This document shows, piece by piece, positions 6,129-11,575 of a DNA stretch of 11,575 nt (position 1 is the stretch's first letter; each line of letters begins with the position of its first letter). Made by a program: the position numbers and the translations under genes. The stretch is from positions 1 to 11,575 of the forward strand of contig CALATR010000901.1 in NCBI GenBank assembly GCA_937891875.1, read 5' to 3'. The stretch is from an uncultured Pseudomonadota bacterium. Its GTDB lineage: Bacteria; Myxococcota_A; UBA796; GCA-2862545. The notes below the pieces were generated by a model. That model made no database searches. It was not told the origin of the DNA and saw nothing but the letters and a program-made list of their open reading frames with translations.

Positions 6129-6230
6129 GGGCCACCTCGTGACGCAGGTTCTTCCTGCAATGTAGGTGGGGGACCCCGTTGCGGACAGGGATGTTCTTTT
6201 CACAGGCGCCCTGTGCGATCTCGCCCGGAC
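6129..6230 (-). promoter_or_regulatory. Upstream region of the MYXO-CTERM-like lipoprotein
   Basis: On the minus strand CCACCT (6169-6164) can pair with the AGGTGG that forms the Shine-Dalgarno (6137-6132), with GCAGG-AAGAA-CCTGC (6158-6144) nested inside. This could hide the ribosome site. A possible -10 box, TACATT (6164-6159), overlaps the distal arm; if it is used, only the inner hairpin would be transcribed. The palindrome CACAGG-CGC-CCTGTG lies at 6201-6215, just after the small lipoprotein stop. Confidence 0.3.
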
Positions 6231-6231
6231 C
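6208..6231. repeat. 24-bp direct repeat, copy 2 (abuts small lipoprotein stop)
   Basis: GCCCTGTGCGATCTCGCC and the following bases match 5179-5202 at 21 of 24 positions. The copy touches the stop codon of the small lipoprotein on its 3' side and overlaps the CACAGG-CGC-CCTGTG palindrome at 6201-6215. Confidence 0.6.
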
Positions 6232-6557
6232 TACTCCGGCGGCTCGATGGGGCTGTCGGGCACGACCTCGACCTGCTGGATGGGGAACTCCTCGTGGCAC
6301 TGCTGGGTGCACCCGTCGTCGTCGGGATCGCAGCGATCGAGGCAGTTGGCGCGCGCCTGGTCCTGCGCCGCCAGCTCGGACTCGGTCATGATGGGCAGGT
6401 TGCCGTGCACCTTGACGTCGGAGCGGGTGGGGGCGTCCGCGTCGGGCTTCACGGGTGCTTCGGTCGTGGGCTGGCTGCCCGCGCCCACCGGCGGGCCCTG
6501 GGTCTGGGGGGAGCCGCCGCAAGCGACGAGCAGGACGAGCAGGACGGCGAGACGCAT
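6231..6557 (-). CDS. Small lipoprotein with a twin CX3C motif
   Basis: The 108-residue product begins with MRLAVLLVLLVACGG, a short lipoprotein signal with lipidated Cys13. A Pro/Thr/Gly-rich spacer (about 14-50) leads to a compact helical-looking C-terminal part with CLDRC (72-76) and CTQQC (83-87) separated by six acidic residues. Two CX3C pairs at this spacing suggest a disulfide-stapled helical hairpin formed outside the cytoplasm. I recognise no named family. ATG 6557 is chosen over an upstream in-frame ATG at 6641 because the latter puts 28 Arg-rich residues before the signal peptide, while GGAGG sits about 6 bp before 6557. It is divergent from the Rieske oxygenase gene with only 50 bp between the starts, so the two share a control region. 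Confidence 0.8.
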   Translation of the reverse strand: MRLAVLLVLLVACGGSPQTQGPPVGAGSQPTTEAPVKPDADAPTRSDVKVHGNLPIMTESELAAQDQARANCLDRCDPDDDGCTQQCHEEFPIQQVEVVPDSPIEPPE

Positions 6558-6607
6558 GGTGCCTCCGAGGTGCGCAACACGTGCGCGTAGCCTACCCTCG
6601 GGTCGAG
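6558..6607. promoter_or_regulatory. Shared divergent control region between small lipoprotein and Rieske oxygenase
   Basis: The two divergent starts leave only 50 bp. The region contains GCGCA (6572-6576) and TGCGC (6582-6586) as an inverted repeat around ACACG, and the palindrome-like CTCGGGTCGAG at 6597-6607. With so little room the promoters must overlap each other or extend into the genes. No convincing -35/-10 pair is visible. Confidence 0.3.
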
Positions 6608-7648
6608 GTGAGCTTGCCCGCAGACGCCGGCCCCCACGCACAGGCCCTGCCCATCGACGCCTGGTACGCCGTCGCCCACGACCGCGAGGTGGGCGCTTCC
6701 CCGCGTTCGGTGCGGATCCTCGGCCAGTCGGCGGTCCTGTTCCGCAGCGGTGGAGAGCTCGCCGCGCTCCGGGACCGCTGCCCCCACCGTCACGCGCCCC
6801 TGTCCGACGGGGTGGTGCATCCGGACGGCCTCGCCTGCCCCTACCACGGCTGGCGCTTCGCCCCCGACGGCCGCTGCGTCGCCATGCCCGGGCTCGTCGA
6901 CGGCTCCCCCGATGCCCCGTCGCGCCGCGCCGATCCGCTCCCCGTGCGCGTCCAGGACGGACTCATCTGGCTCTCGGTCGGCGAGCCTCCAGCCGATCCG
7001 CCGCGCCTCCCCCTCGTCGGTCAGTCCGCCGTGCACACCCTGCGCTGGCGCTTCGACGTCCGCGCCGATCCGGTCGATGCCCTCGAGAACTTCCTCGACC
7101 CGACCCACACCCACACCGTGCACCCCGGCCTCGTGCGCACCGAGGGCTCCCGACGGCGGGTGCCGGTCACCGTGCGTGGCCTGCCCGGCGGGGTCGAGGC
7201 GGTCTATCAGGAGGAGGCCCAGAGCGGGCTTATCGCGCGCTGGTTCGGGGCGGACATCCGGGAGAGCTACGGGCGCTACCTGTGGCCGGGCCTGGCACAG
7301 CTGGGCTACCGTGACGCAGAAGGTACGGAGAAGCTGGTGATCTCGGCGAGCTTCGTCCCGGCGAGCACCCCGGGCGAGCCCCCGGAGGTGGACCTGGTGG
7401 CGGTGGTGAGCGGGCGCCCGCCGCGGTGGATCCCGGGCGTTGTGATGGGGGCCCTGCTGGCGCCGTTCCTCAAGCGCACGGTCGCCCAGGACAAGGCGAT
7501 CCTCGAGCGGGTGGCCCCCCTCCGCGACCCCGAGCGGCGCTACGCCATGTCCCCGCTGGACCTGCTGCGGCCCCACATCGACCGCCTGCTGGCCGATCCG
7601 GAGCGACTGACGCCGAGCACGCCGCGCTCCACTCGGCTGGACCTGTAG
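6608..7648 (+). CDS. Rieske non-heme iron oxygenase, alpha-subunit type
   Basis: The 346-residue product has an N-terminal Rieske [2Fe-2S] domain, with ligands Cys58 and His60 in CPHRHAPLSDG and Cys77 and His80 in CPYHGWRF. The C-terminal catalytic domain has the mononuclear iron triad Asp164 (bridge)/His167/His172 in ENFLDPTHTHTVH and a likely third ligand Asp295 in VAQDKAIL. This is the layout of single-component-type oxygenases such as vanillate demethylase, pheophorbide a oxygenase and SxtT. It would hydroxylate or demethylate a small molecule using O2 and electrons from a separate reductase, which is not in the window. GTG 6608 is chosen because the conserved IDAWYAVAH opening follows about 16 residues later; the upstream in-frame ATG at 6455 would overlap the divergent lipoprotein. 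A TTG at 6614 is possible. The stop TAG overlaps the next gene's GTG by one base, so it is coupled to the carbamoyltransferase. Confidence 0.93.
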   Translation: MSLPADAGPHAQALPIDAWYAVAHDREVGASPRSVRILGQSAVLFRSGGELAALRDRCPHRHAPLSDGVVHPDGLACPYHGWRFAPDGRCVAMPGLVDGSPDAPSRRADPLPVRVQDGLIWLSVGEPPADPPRLPLVGQSAVHTLRWRFDVRADPVDALENFLDPTHTHTVHPGLVRTEGSRRRVPVTVRGLPGGVEAVYQEEAQSGLIARWFGADIRESYGRYLWPGLAQLGYRDAEGTEKLVISASFVPASTPGEPPEVDLVAVVSGRPPRWIPGVVMGALLAPFLKRTVAQDKAILERVAPLRDPERRYAMSPLDLLRPHIDRLLADPERLTPSTPRSTRLDL

Positions 7649-9609
7649 TGAGCTGGCTCGACGCGGTGCTGCGGCGGGTGGGGCGCTGGCAGGGCCACGT
7701 GCCCCTCGCCGAGGCCGACCTGGGGCCGGTTGGGGCGCGCCTGCGAGAACGAGCGGGATTCGTGCTGGGGGTGAACGGCGGCAGCCACGACGCAGGGGTC
7801 GCCCTGGTCCGGGTCGAGGACGGGGTCGCCGAGCTGGTGCTCAACGCGGAGGAAGAGCGATTCTCGAGGAAGAAGCACGACTGGGGCGCACCGATGGGCG
7901 CGCTGGCAGAGGCGCTGGGCACGGTCGAGCGGCTGGGCGGGAGCGTCGACGACGTGGTCGTGCGGGCCTGTGGCTGGGACTTCGCCGCGTTTGTCGCGAC
8001 CTGGACCCGGGAGGTCGCGGGCGGGTTCCCCGACAGCCTCGGCCTGCTCGGCGCGGAGGGGTTCATGGACGCGGGGGTCGCCCGCCGGCTGCCCGCCCTG
8101 GTCGGCGAGGTGTTCGGCCCGGACCGGCTCCTCGCCGTGCCCCACCACGCTGCCCACGCCTGGGGATCGGTCCTGCTGTCGCCGTTTTCAGAGGACGACG
8201 ACGTGCTGGTCGTGGTCATCGACGGCATGGGCGACCGCGGCTCCCTGTCGGTGCACCGCTGGCGGGATCGCACCCTCACCGAGCTGTACGACAACGGCAG
8301 CGTCTTCGACTCGCTCGGGCTGATGTACCAGTGGCTCTCGTCGACCCAGGGGGGCTGGACCCCGCTCGCGAGCGAGGGGCGCTTCATGGGGGCGGCCGCG
8401 TGGGGCAGTCGAGAAGACAACGCCTTCTACGCCGATCTCCAGCCGATGCTGCACCGCCTGCCCGAGGGCCGCCTCCGCCTCGACCGGGACTGGATCCGCT
8501 GGGACCGGGACCCGAAGCGTCCCTACGGTGACCCCCTCCGCGACGTGCTCGGCGAGCCGATCCCGCCCGAACGGCTGTGGGATCCCAACGCGGTGCTCGA
8601 CCCCGCGCGGCAGGAGGTGCCCGAGCTGACCCAGGCGCGGCTCGACAAGGCGGCGGCGGTCCAGCGCCTGTTCGAGGACGGCGTCGAGCACGTGATCGGC
8701 CACTGGCTGCAGGCGACCGGGGCCCGGCGGGTCATCTGGACCGGGGGCACGGCGCTGAATGCGGTGGCGGCGCTGCGCCTGGCCGAGCGCTGGCCGGAGG
8801 TGCAGTGGTGGACGCCCCCGTTCCCGGGGGACAACGGGGTCGCGGCGGGGGCGGCGCTGGCGGTCGCCTGGAGCAGCGGGGCGGTCGAGCGGGTGAGGCC
8901 GCTGGACCACGCCTTCCTCGGTGGGGGCGCGCTCACTCGGGAGGCGATCGACCGGGCGCTGGTGGGGAGTGGGCTTCGGGTCGCGCCGATCCCGGCGAGC
9001 GAGCTGGGGGATCGGATCGCGGAACTGCTGGTTCGAGGCGCTATTCTCGGGTTGGCGCAGGGGGCGGCCGAGACCGGACCGCGGGCGCTGGGGCACCGCA
9101 GCATCCTGGCCGATCCGACCCGCGAGGACGCTCTGGAGCGGATCAACGCCCACGTGAAGCGGCGGGAGGCGGTGCGCCCGCTCGCGCCGATGATGCTCGC
9201 CGACGAGGCCGAGCGCCTGTTCGAGCTGCCCGTCGGCACCCGTCACCACGCGCTGCATGGGTGGCGGTTCATGGTCCGCTGCGCCCGCGCCCGCCCCGGC
9301 ACCCGGGAGCTGCTGCCGGCGGTGGTGCACGTGGACGGCACCTCGCGGATCCAGGTGGTGGACCCGGAGGTCGATCCCGTGGTCGCGGCGATCCTGGAGG
9401 GCATGCGCGTGCGGAAGGGGCTGGCCGTCGCGGTCAACACCTCGCTGAACGTCGGCGAGCCGATCGCGCACACGGCCGAGGACGTGCTCGCCACGCTCCG
9501 GCGGGCGCGGGATCTGCACGGGGTGGTGCTGGTCGACGAGGAGGGGGAGGGGGTGTTGGCGTGGGATGAGGGGGGAGGGGCGGGGAGGGAGCTGGGGGGA
9601 TGGGTGTAG
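7648..9609 (+). CDS. NodU/CmcH-family O-carbamoyltransferase
   Basis: The 653-residue product belongs to the ATP-dependent carbamoyltransferases (NodU, CmcH, TobZ, SxtI), which move a carbamoyl group from carbamoyl phosphate to a hydroxyl. The N-terminal Kae1-like part includes GVNGGSHDAGVAL (His47), EEERFSRKKHDW (68-79), the metal-binding VPHHAAHAWGS (164-174), IDGMGD (191-196) and ASEGRFMGAAAWG (241-253). WTGGTALNAVAAL (364-376) and PFPGDNGVAAGAAL (391-404) complete it. The C-terminal domain has ETGPRALGHRSILADP (475-490), VRPLAPMML (509-517) and VAVNTSLNVGEPI (594-606). All main family blocks are present, so the enzyme should be active. About 35 residues precede the usual start and a Gly-rich tail ends it. 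The GTG start overlaps the Rieske stop (TAGTG). Coupling to an oxygenase suggests hydroxylation followed by O-carbamoylation of an unknown metabolite. An insertion sequence begins about 14 bp after the stop. Confidence 0.95.
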   Translation: MSWLDAVLRRVGRWQGHVPLAEADLGPVGARLRERAGFVLGVNGGSHDAGVALVRVEDGVAELVLNAEEERFSRKKHDWGAPMGALAEALGTVERLGGSVDDVVVRACGWDFAAFVATWTREVAGGFPDSLGLLGAEGFMDAGVARRLPALVGEVFGPDRLLAVPHHAAHAWGSVLLSPFSEDDDVLVVVIDGMGDRGSLSVHRWRDRTLTELYDNGSVFDSLGLMYQWLSSTQGGWTPLASEGRFMGAAAWGSREDNAFYADLQPMLHRLPEGRLRLDRDWIRWDRDPKRPYGDPLRDVLGEPIPPERLWDPNAVLDPARQEVPELTQARLDKAAAVQRLFEDGVEHVIGHWLQATGARRVIWTGGTALNAVAALRLAERWPEVQWWTPPFPGDNGVAAGAALAVAWSSGAVERVRPLDHAFLGGGALTREAIDRALVGSGLRVAPIPASELGDRIAELLVRGAILGLAQGAAETGPRALGHRSILADPTREDALERINAHVKRREAVRPLAPMMLADEAERLFELPVGTRHHALHGWRFMVRCARARPGTRELLPAVVHVDGTSRIQVVDPEVDPVVAAILEGMRVRKGLAVAVNTSLNVGEPIAHTAEDVLATLRRARDLHGVVLVDEEGEGVLAWDEGGGAGRELGGWV

Positions 9610-9622
9610 ACGGTGACCCGGA

Positions 9623-9663
9623 CAGGACATGGGTGACACTTCAGGTGTGTATCAGGGGTGACA
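9623..9663. repeat. IS481 left-end repeats L1 and L2
   Basis: L1 (9622-9638) and L2 (about 9654-9663) both contain GGGTGACA, 25 bp apart. The same 25-bp spacing separates the two outermost copies at the right end. The arrangement fits paired transposase-binding sites at the element tip. Confidence 0.7.
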
Positions 9664-9931
9664 CACCAGCCCGCTGGAGGCTCCCAACTCGGCTTGACCC
9701 CGGTCTACAGATTGTTTTGCCGGTAATGGCGATGAGGACGTCATCGTCGACGACCTCGCAGCCATTGTAGCCGCGGGTGACAGATCCCAGACGGGAGCTG
9801 GCTTCATGCCAGCTCCCTCAACAGCCCAGGAACCCGTCCAGGACGTCGCAGTCAAGGAGGCCGGGAACCCCTGCAGGGAGCTTGCGACCGAAGGGGTAGG
9901 GCTCCTTGACGGCGGCGGACGGACGGGTTCG
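9664..9931. other. Non-coding 3' flank inside the insertion sequence
   Basis: This 268-bp stretch lies between the left-end repeats and the transposase stop. It holds a perfect 10-bp hairpin, GGGAGCTGGC-TTCAT-GCCAGCTCCC (9793-9817). It also holds GTCAAGGAG (9851-9859) facing CTCCTTGAC (9902-9910), with ACCCCT/AGGGGT (9867-9872/9892-9897) nested inside. The minus strand reads open in two short stretches, one in the transposase frame past its stop, but no start or domain supports a gene. Confidence 0.5.
9793..9817 (-). terminator. Hairpin downstream of the transposase gene
   Basis: A perfect 10-bp stem, GGGAGCTGGC/GCCAGCTCCC, with a 5-nt loop lies about 115 bp past the transposase stop. It lacks a T-run, so it may act as a weak or factor-dependent terminator, or block outside transcription. 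Confidence 0.4.
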
Positions 9932-11065
9932 TCACCGCGGCTCCACGACGCCGAGGTCGAGCTCGTAGAACCATGCGCGCGTGGTCTCCTCGTCGATGGG
10001 CTCGAGATGGACGCTGTAGCCGGCGAAGGCGGTGCCCACGTACACGGAGCGGTTCCGGTATTTCACGTAGCCGTTCCGGTTGACCTTCCGCGCGTCCAGC
10101 CCCGGCCGCAAAGGCGTGGGTCTCGACCCCCGGTACAGGCGGGTCGACTTCACGTAGACATCGGCGGGCACAGCCATGTCGAGGGCCTCGTGTGGCCGAA
10201 CCTCGTTGAACTCGTGGCGGAAGACCTCCATGGCCGCGCGCTGGGCGACCAGATCGTCGGCGGGCACGTCCTCGACCTCGTACCTCACGTCGAGGTGCAT
10301 CCGCTCGTGGCCACCGTTGTCTTGGGGATGACCCGGCCGTCCACGGATCACCTCGATGCCGAGGGACACCCACCATGCCGAGAGGGTCGTCAGCCCCGCC
10401 CTCGAGCGGGTCGACGCGAACGGGGCGCCGTTGTCCACCTGGATGGCGGACGGCAGCCCGTAGCGCTGGAAGAGGCGCTCGAAGACCGGTCGCACGGCGG
10501 CACCAGCGGTGCTCTCCATCAGCTCCGCGCAGAGGAGGTAGCGACTGGCGCCATCACGGACGGTGAGGGGCTCCGCACGACGGCCGTCCCGCGTGCGCCA
10601 CCAGCCCTTGAAGTCCACCGTCCAGAGGTCGTTGGGGACGGCCTGGACGGCATTCGGGGCGTCTGTCGGCGCTGCAGGCTGACGTCGGCGCTTGCGCTTC
10701 TTCACCAACCCGGCTCGGTCGATGATCCTCGCGATGGTGCGCACGCTGGGCACTTCGTCGAGGTCACTGGCACGCAGTAGGATCGCGTGGAGCTTCTTCG
10801 GGCCCCACGTTGGGTGGGCCTGGCGGAGCTCGATCACCTGGAGAGCGGCCTCGCCGGACGCGCGCAGCGGCGAGTTCCGGGGGCGACGGGACAGGTCCTG
10901 AAGACCGACCCGACCCTTCTCCTTGAAGCGGTTGATCCACTTGTAGCCAGTCTTTCGACTGATGCCTGCCTCGCGGCAGAGCGCGGCGATGTTCGCGCCA
11001 GGCTCCAAGGCGCGTAGGACGAACTCTTCTCGTTGGTTCACGATGGGCTGCTCCTCCCAGGGCAT
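9932..11065 (-). CDS. IS481-family DDE transposase
   Basis: The 377-residue product moves its own element by cut-and-paste or copy-type transposition. The N-terminal part is a helix-turn-helix (about 24-50, NIAALCREAGISRKTGYKWINRF) followed by the GLQDLSRRP segment typical of IS481 transposases. The integrase core carries the full catalytic triad: Asp151 in WTVDFKGWW, Asp211 in QVDNGAPF and Glu254 in DNGGHERMH. NEVRPHEALDM follows at 287-297. The length is at the upper end for the family and no frameshift is seen, so it may be active. The ATG at 11065 is preceded by GGGAGG about 6 bp upstream. That site can be trapped in a CCTCCC-TGAC-GGGAGG hairpin, a likely brake on expression from outside transcripts. 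The frame stays open for 37 codons past the TGA stop, so an ancestral longer C-terminus is possible. Confidence 0.95.
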   Translation of the reverse strand: MPWEEQPIVNQREEFVLRALEPGANIAALCREAGISRKTGYKWINRFKEKGRVGLQDLSRRPRNSPLRASGEAALQVIELRQAHPTWGPKKLHAILLRASDLDEVPSVRTIARIIDRAGLVKKRKRRRQPAAPTDAPNAVQAVPNDLWTVDFKGWWRTRDGRRAEPLTVRDGASRYLLCAELMESTAGAAVRPVFERLFQRYGLPSAIQVDNGAPFASTRSRAGLTTLSAWWVSLGIEVIRGRPGHPQDNGGHERMHLDVRYEVEDVPADDLVAQRAAMEVFRHEFNEVRPHEALDMAVPADVYVKSTRLYRGSRPTPLRPGLDARKVNRNGYVKYRNRSVYVGTAFAGYSVHLEPIDEETTRAWFYELDLGVVEPR

Positions 11066-11071
11066 CGCCGA

Positions 11072-11087
11072 CCTCCCGTCAGGGAGG
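11072..11087 (-). promoter_or_regulatory. Hairpin covering the transposase Shine-Dalgarno
   Basis: On the minus strand CCTCCC-TGAC-GGGAGG folds into a 6-bp G/C-rich stem whose 3' arm is the transposase Shine-Dalgarno. Insertion sequences commonly shield the transposase ribosome site in this way to limit translation from read-through transcripts. Confidence 0.5.
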
Positions 11088-11111
11088 GGCGGAAACCTCA
11101 GCAGCCCGATC

Positions 11112-11185
11112 TGTCACCTATGTCCTGGCTCACACACCCGAAGTGTCACCCATGTCGTGGCATGGATGTGTCACCCATGTCCTGG
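11112..11185. repeat. IS481 right-end repeats R1, R2 and R3
   Basis: Three copies of TGTCACC(C/T)ATGTC(C/G)TGG lie at 11112-11128, 11144-11160 and 11169-11185. They differ by one or two bases from each other. They are spaced 32 and 25 bp and point the same way, opposite to the left-end copies. Confidence 0.85.
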
Positions 11186-11302
11186 CACCGGACCGACGGG
11201 GTCGGGCTCGCGGGTCGGGCCTCTTGGGCTCGAGGCGCGCGGGACCCGGGCGCCAGACATCGTCGACTGGTCGGGGGGTCTCCGGAGTTCGGCGCGGTGC
11301 TC

Positions 11303-11340
11303 GGCACAGAGGCACGGAGGCACAGAGAGGTGCACAGAGG
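11303..11340. repeat. Short tandem repeats of GGCACAGA type
   Basis: GGCACAGA (11303-11310), GGCACGGA (11311-11318) and GGCACAGA (11319-11326) are directly joined. A further GCACAGAGG follows at 11332-11340. Similar cacagaggcacggagg tracts are scattered in many unrelated bacterial genomes as intergenic repeats. Confidence 0.7.
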
Positions 11341-11476
11341 TGGCCGTTGTGGTGCGGGCGGCGGTCTTCACCACGGAGGAGCTGAGCTCCGGAGACCTGA
11401 CGGAGGTGGGAGCGGTCTCGGCGGAGACGTTCAGGGCGGCGGATGGGGTTCAGAGGACCCGATCTTCCAGCGGAAG

Positions 11477-11540
11477 GGGGTCAGGACGAGAGGGGTTGCA
11501 TCTGGCGATGCGAAGGTCCAACCCCTCACGTCCTGACCCC
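11477..11540. repeat. 64-nt REP/RAYT-like imperfect palindrome
   Basis: GGGGTCAGGACG (11477-11488) pairs perfectly with CGTCCTGACCCC (11529-11540). After one A-A mismatch, GAGGGGTTG (11490-11498) pairs with CAACCCCTC (11519-11527). Inside, GCATC-TGGC-GATGC (11498-11511) makes a small third hairpin. The GGGGTCAGG...CCTGACCCC ends match, from memory, hairpins bordering REP-associated (Y1) transposase genes. No such transposase is in the window, so this would be a solo, non-autonomous copy. A bidirectional terminator is possible but there is no T-run. Confidence 0.7.
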
Positions 11541-11575
11541 GACGGGAGCGGCGCGCGGACACCAATCCCGTGGCG

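Larger units (their letters stand above)
9623..11184. mobile_element. IS481-family insertion sequence
   Basis: An intact IS481-type transposase on the minus strand is bracketed by inverted repeats. CAGGACATGGGTGACAC at 9623-9639 faces its complement at 11168-11184 (17 of 17). An alternative pair gives 24 of 25 matches: 9626-9650 against 11132-11156, core GACATGGGTGACACTTC. An inner 11-bp pair, GGTGACAGATC at 9776-9786 and GATCTGTCACC at 11108-11118, is also perfect. Which pair marks the true ends is open, and I find no convincing target-site duplication. The element is about 1.5 kb. It has an unusually long 3' flank of about 270 bp between the transposase stop and the left end. Confidence 0.85.
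11186..11575. other. Gene-free right flank with repeats and a large hairpin
   Basis: No ORF in this 390-bp stretch has a start, ribosome site and recognisable product. It contains GGCACAGA-type short repeats (11303-11340). Two CTCCGGAG-centred segments (11277-11290 and 11384-11397) are 13 of 14 complementary as an inverted repeat. A 64-nt multi-tier hairpin lies at 11477-11540. It looks like repeat-rich intergenic DNA and may include remains of small mobile elements. Confidence 0.6.

Noticed and set aside
5184..6590. A 468-codon + strand frame opposite the two lipoproteins
   Set aside because: The opposite strand has two genes with proper signal peptides and ribosome sites; this frame is repetitive Gly/Ala/Val/Arg and has no recognisable feature.
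7426..7647. Upstream extension of the carbamoyltransferase frame back to 7426
   Set aside because: It overlaps the C-terminal part of the Rieske oxygenase and has no family similarity; GTG 7648 coincides with the Rieske stop.
8188..9639. A 483-codon minus-strand frame opposite the carbamoyltransferase
   Set aside because: It is antisense to conserved catalytic motifs and is rich in Arg, Pro and His with no domain.
9616..11192. ACCCGGA/ACCGGA beside the two IS ends as a target-site duplication
   Set aside because: The two are not identical and are not at equal distance from the repeats, so a duplication cannot be claimed.
11303..11340. Possible CRISPR array
   Set aside because: The units are 8-bp directly joined repeats without spacers, and no cas gene is present.
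11033..11536. A 167-codon + strand frame across the right IS end
   Set aside because: It runs through IS end repeats, the GGCACAGA tract and the hairpin, with no domain and no ribosome site.

Overview
The window comes from a very GC-rich chromosome. It suggests a member of the Myxococcota or a related deltaproteobacterial lineage. The grounds are three lipoprotein genes, one with an Asp/Thr/Gly-rich stretch right after the lipidated cysteine and a C-terminal tail resembling the MYXO-CTERM sorting signal, together with GTG starts and strong GC3-driven shadow ORFs on the opposite strand. This placement is an inference; no rRNA long enough to settle it is present.

Layout. Positions 1-393 hold the 3' end of a 5S rRNA and its hairpin terminator. 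A near-identical 96-bp copy of that 5S end plus terminator follows 243 bp downstream, apparently the relic of a tandem 5S gene. On the + strand then come a lipoprotein (428-1060), a PlsC-type acyltransferase (about 1157-1816) and, overlapping it by ATGA, a membrane-anchored SRPBCC protein (1813-2319).

Convergent to these is a tight three-gene minus-strand operon (5052 down to 2338): a sulfide:quinone oxidoreductase-like flavoprotein, an unusual fusion of DUF1641 with a TusE/DsrC sulfur-carrier domain, and a DsrE-family protein. Together they look like a sulfide or persulfide oxidation and relay module. The flavoprotein would oxidise sulfide at the membrane, and the DsrE and TusE-like proteins would carry the resulting sulfane sulfur. 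Upstream, also on the minus strand, are two lipoproteins (6128-5232 and 6557-6231).

Divergent from the small lipoprotein is a translationally coupled pair on the + strand: a Rieske non-heme iron oxygenase (6608-7648) and a NodU/CmcH-type O-carbamoyltransferase (7648-9609). A hydroxylating enzyme followed by an O-carbamoylating enzyme suggests tailoring of a small molecule. The same two enzyme classes occur in saxitoxin biosynthesis (SxtT/SxtH and SxtI), but the substrate here is unknown.

An IS481-family insertion sequence lies about 14 bp after the carbamoyltransferase stop (roughly 9623-11184). Its transposase is intact on the minus strand, and its ends carry several copies of a TGTCACC-type repeat. 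The last 390 bp contain no gene I can support. They hold short GGCACAGA-type repeats and a striking 64-nt hairpin (11477-11540) like the REP/RAYT-associated hairpins that read GGGGTCAGG...CCTGACCCC.
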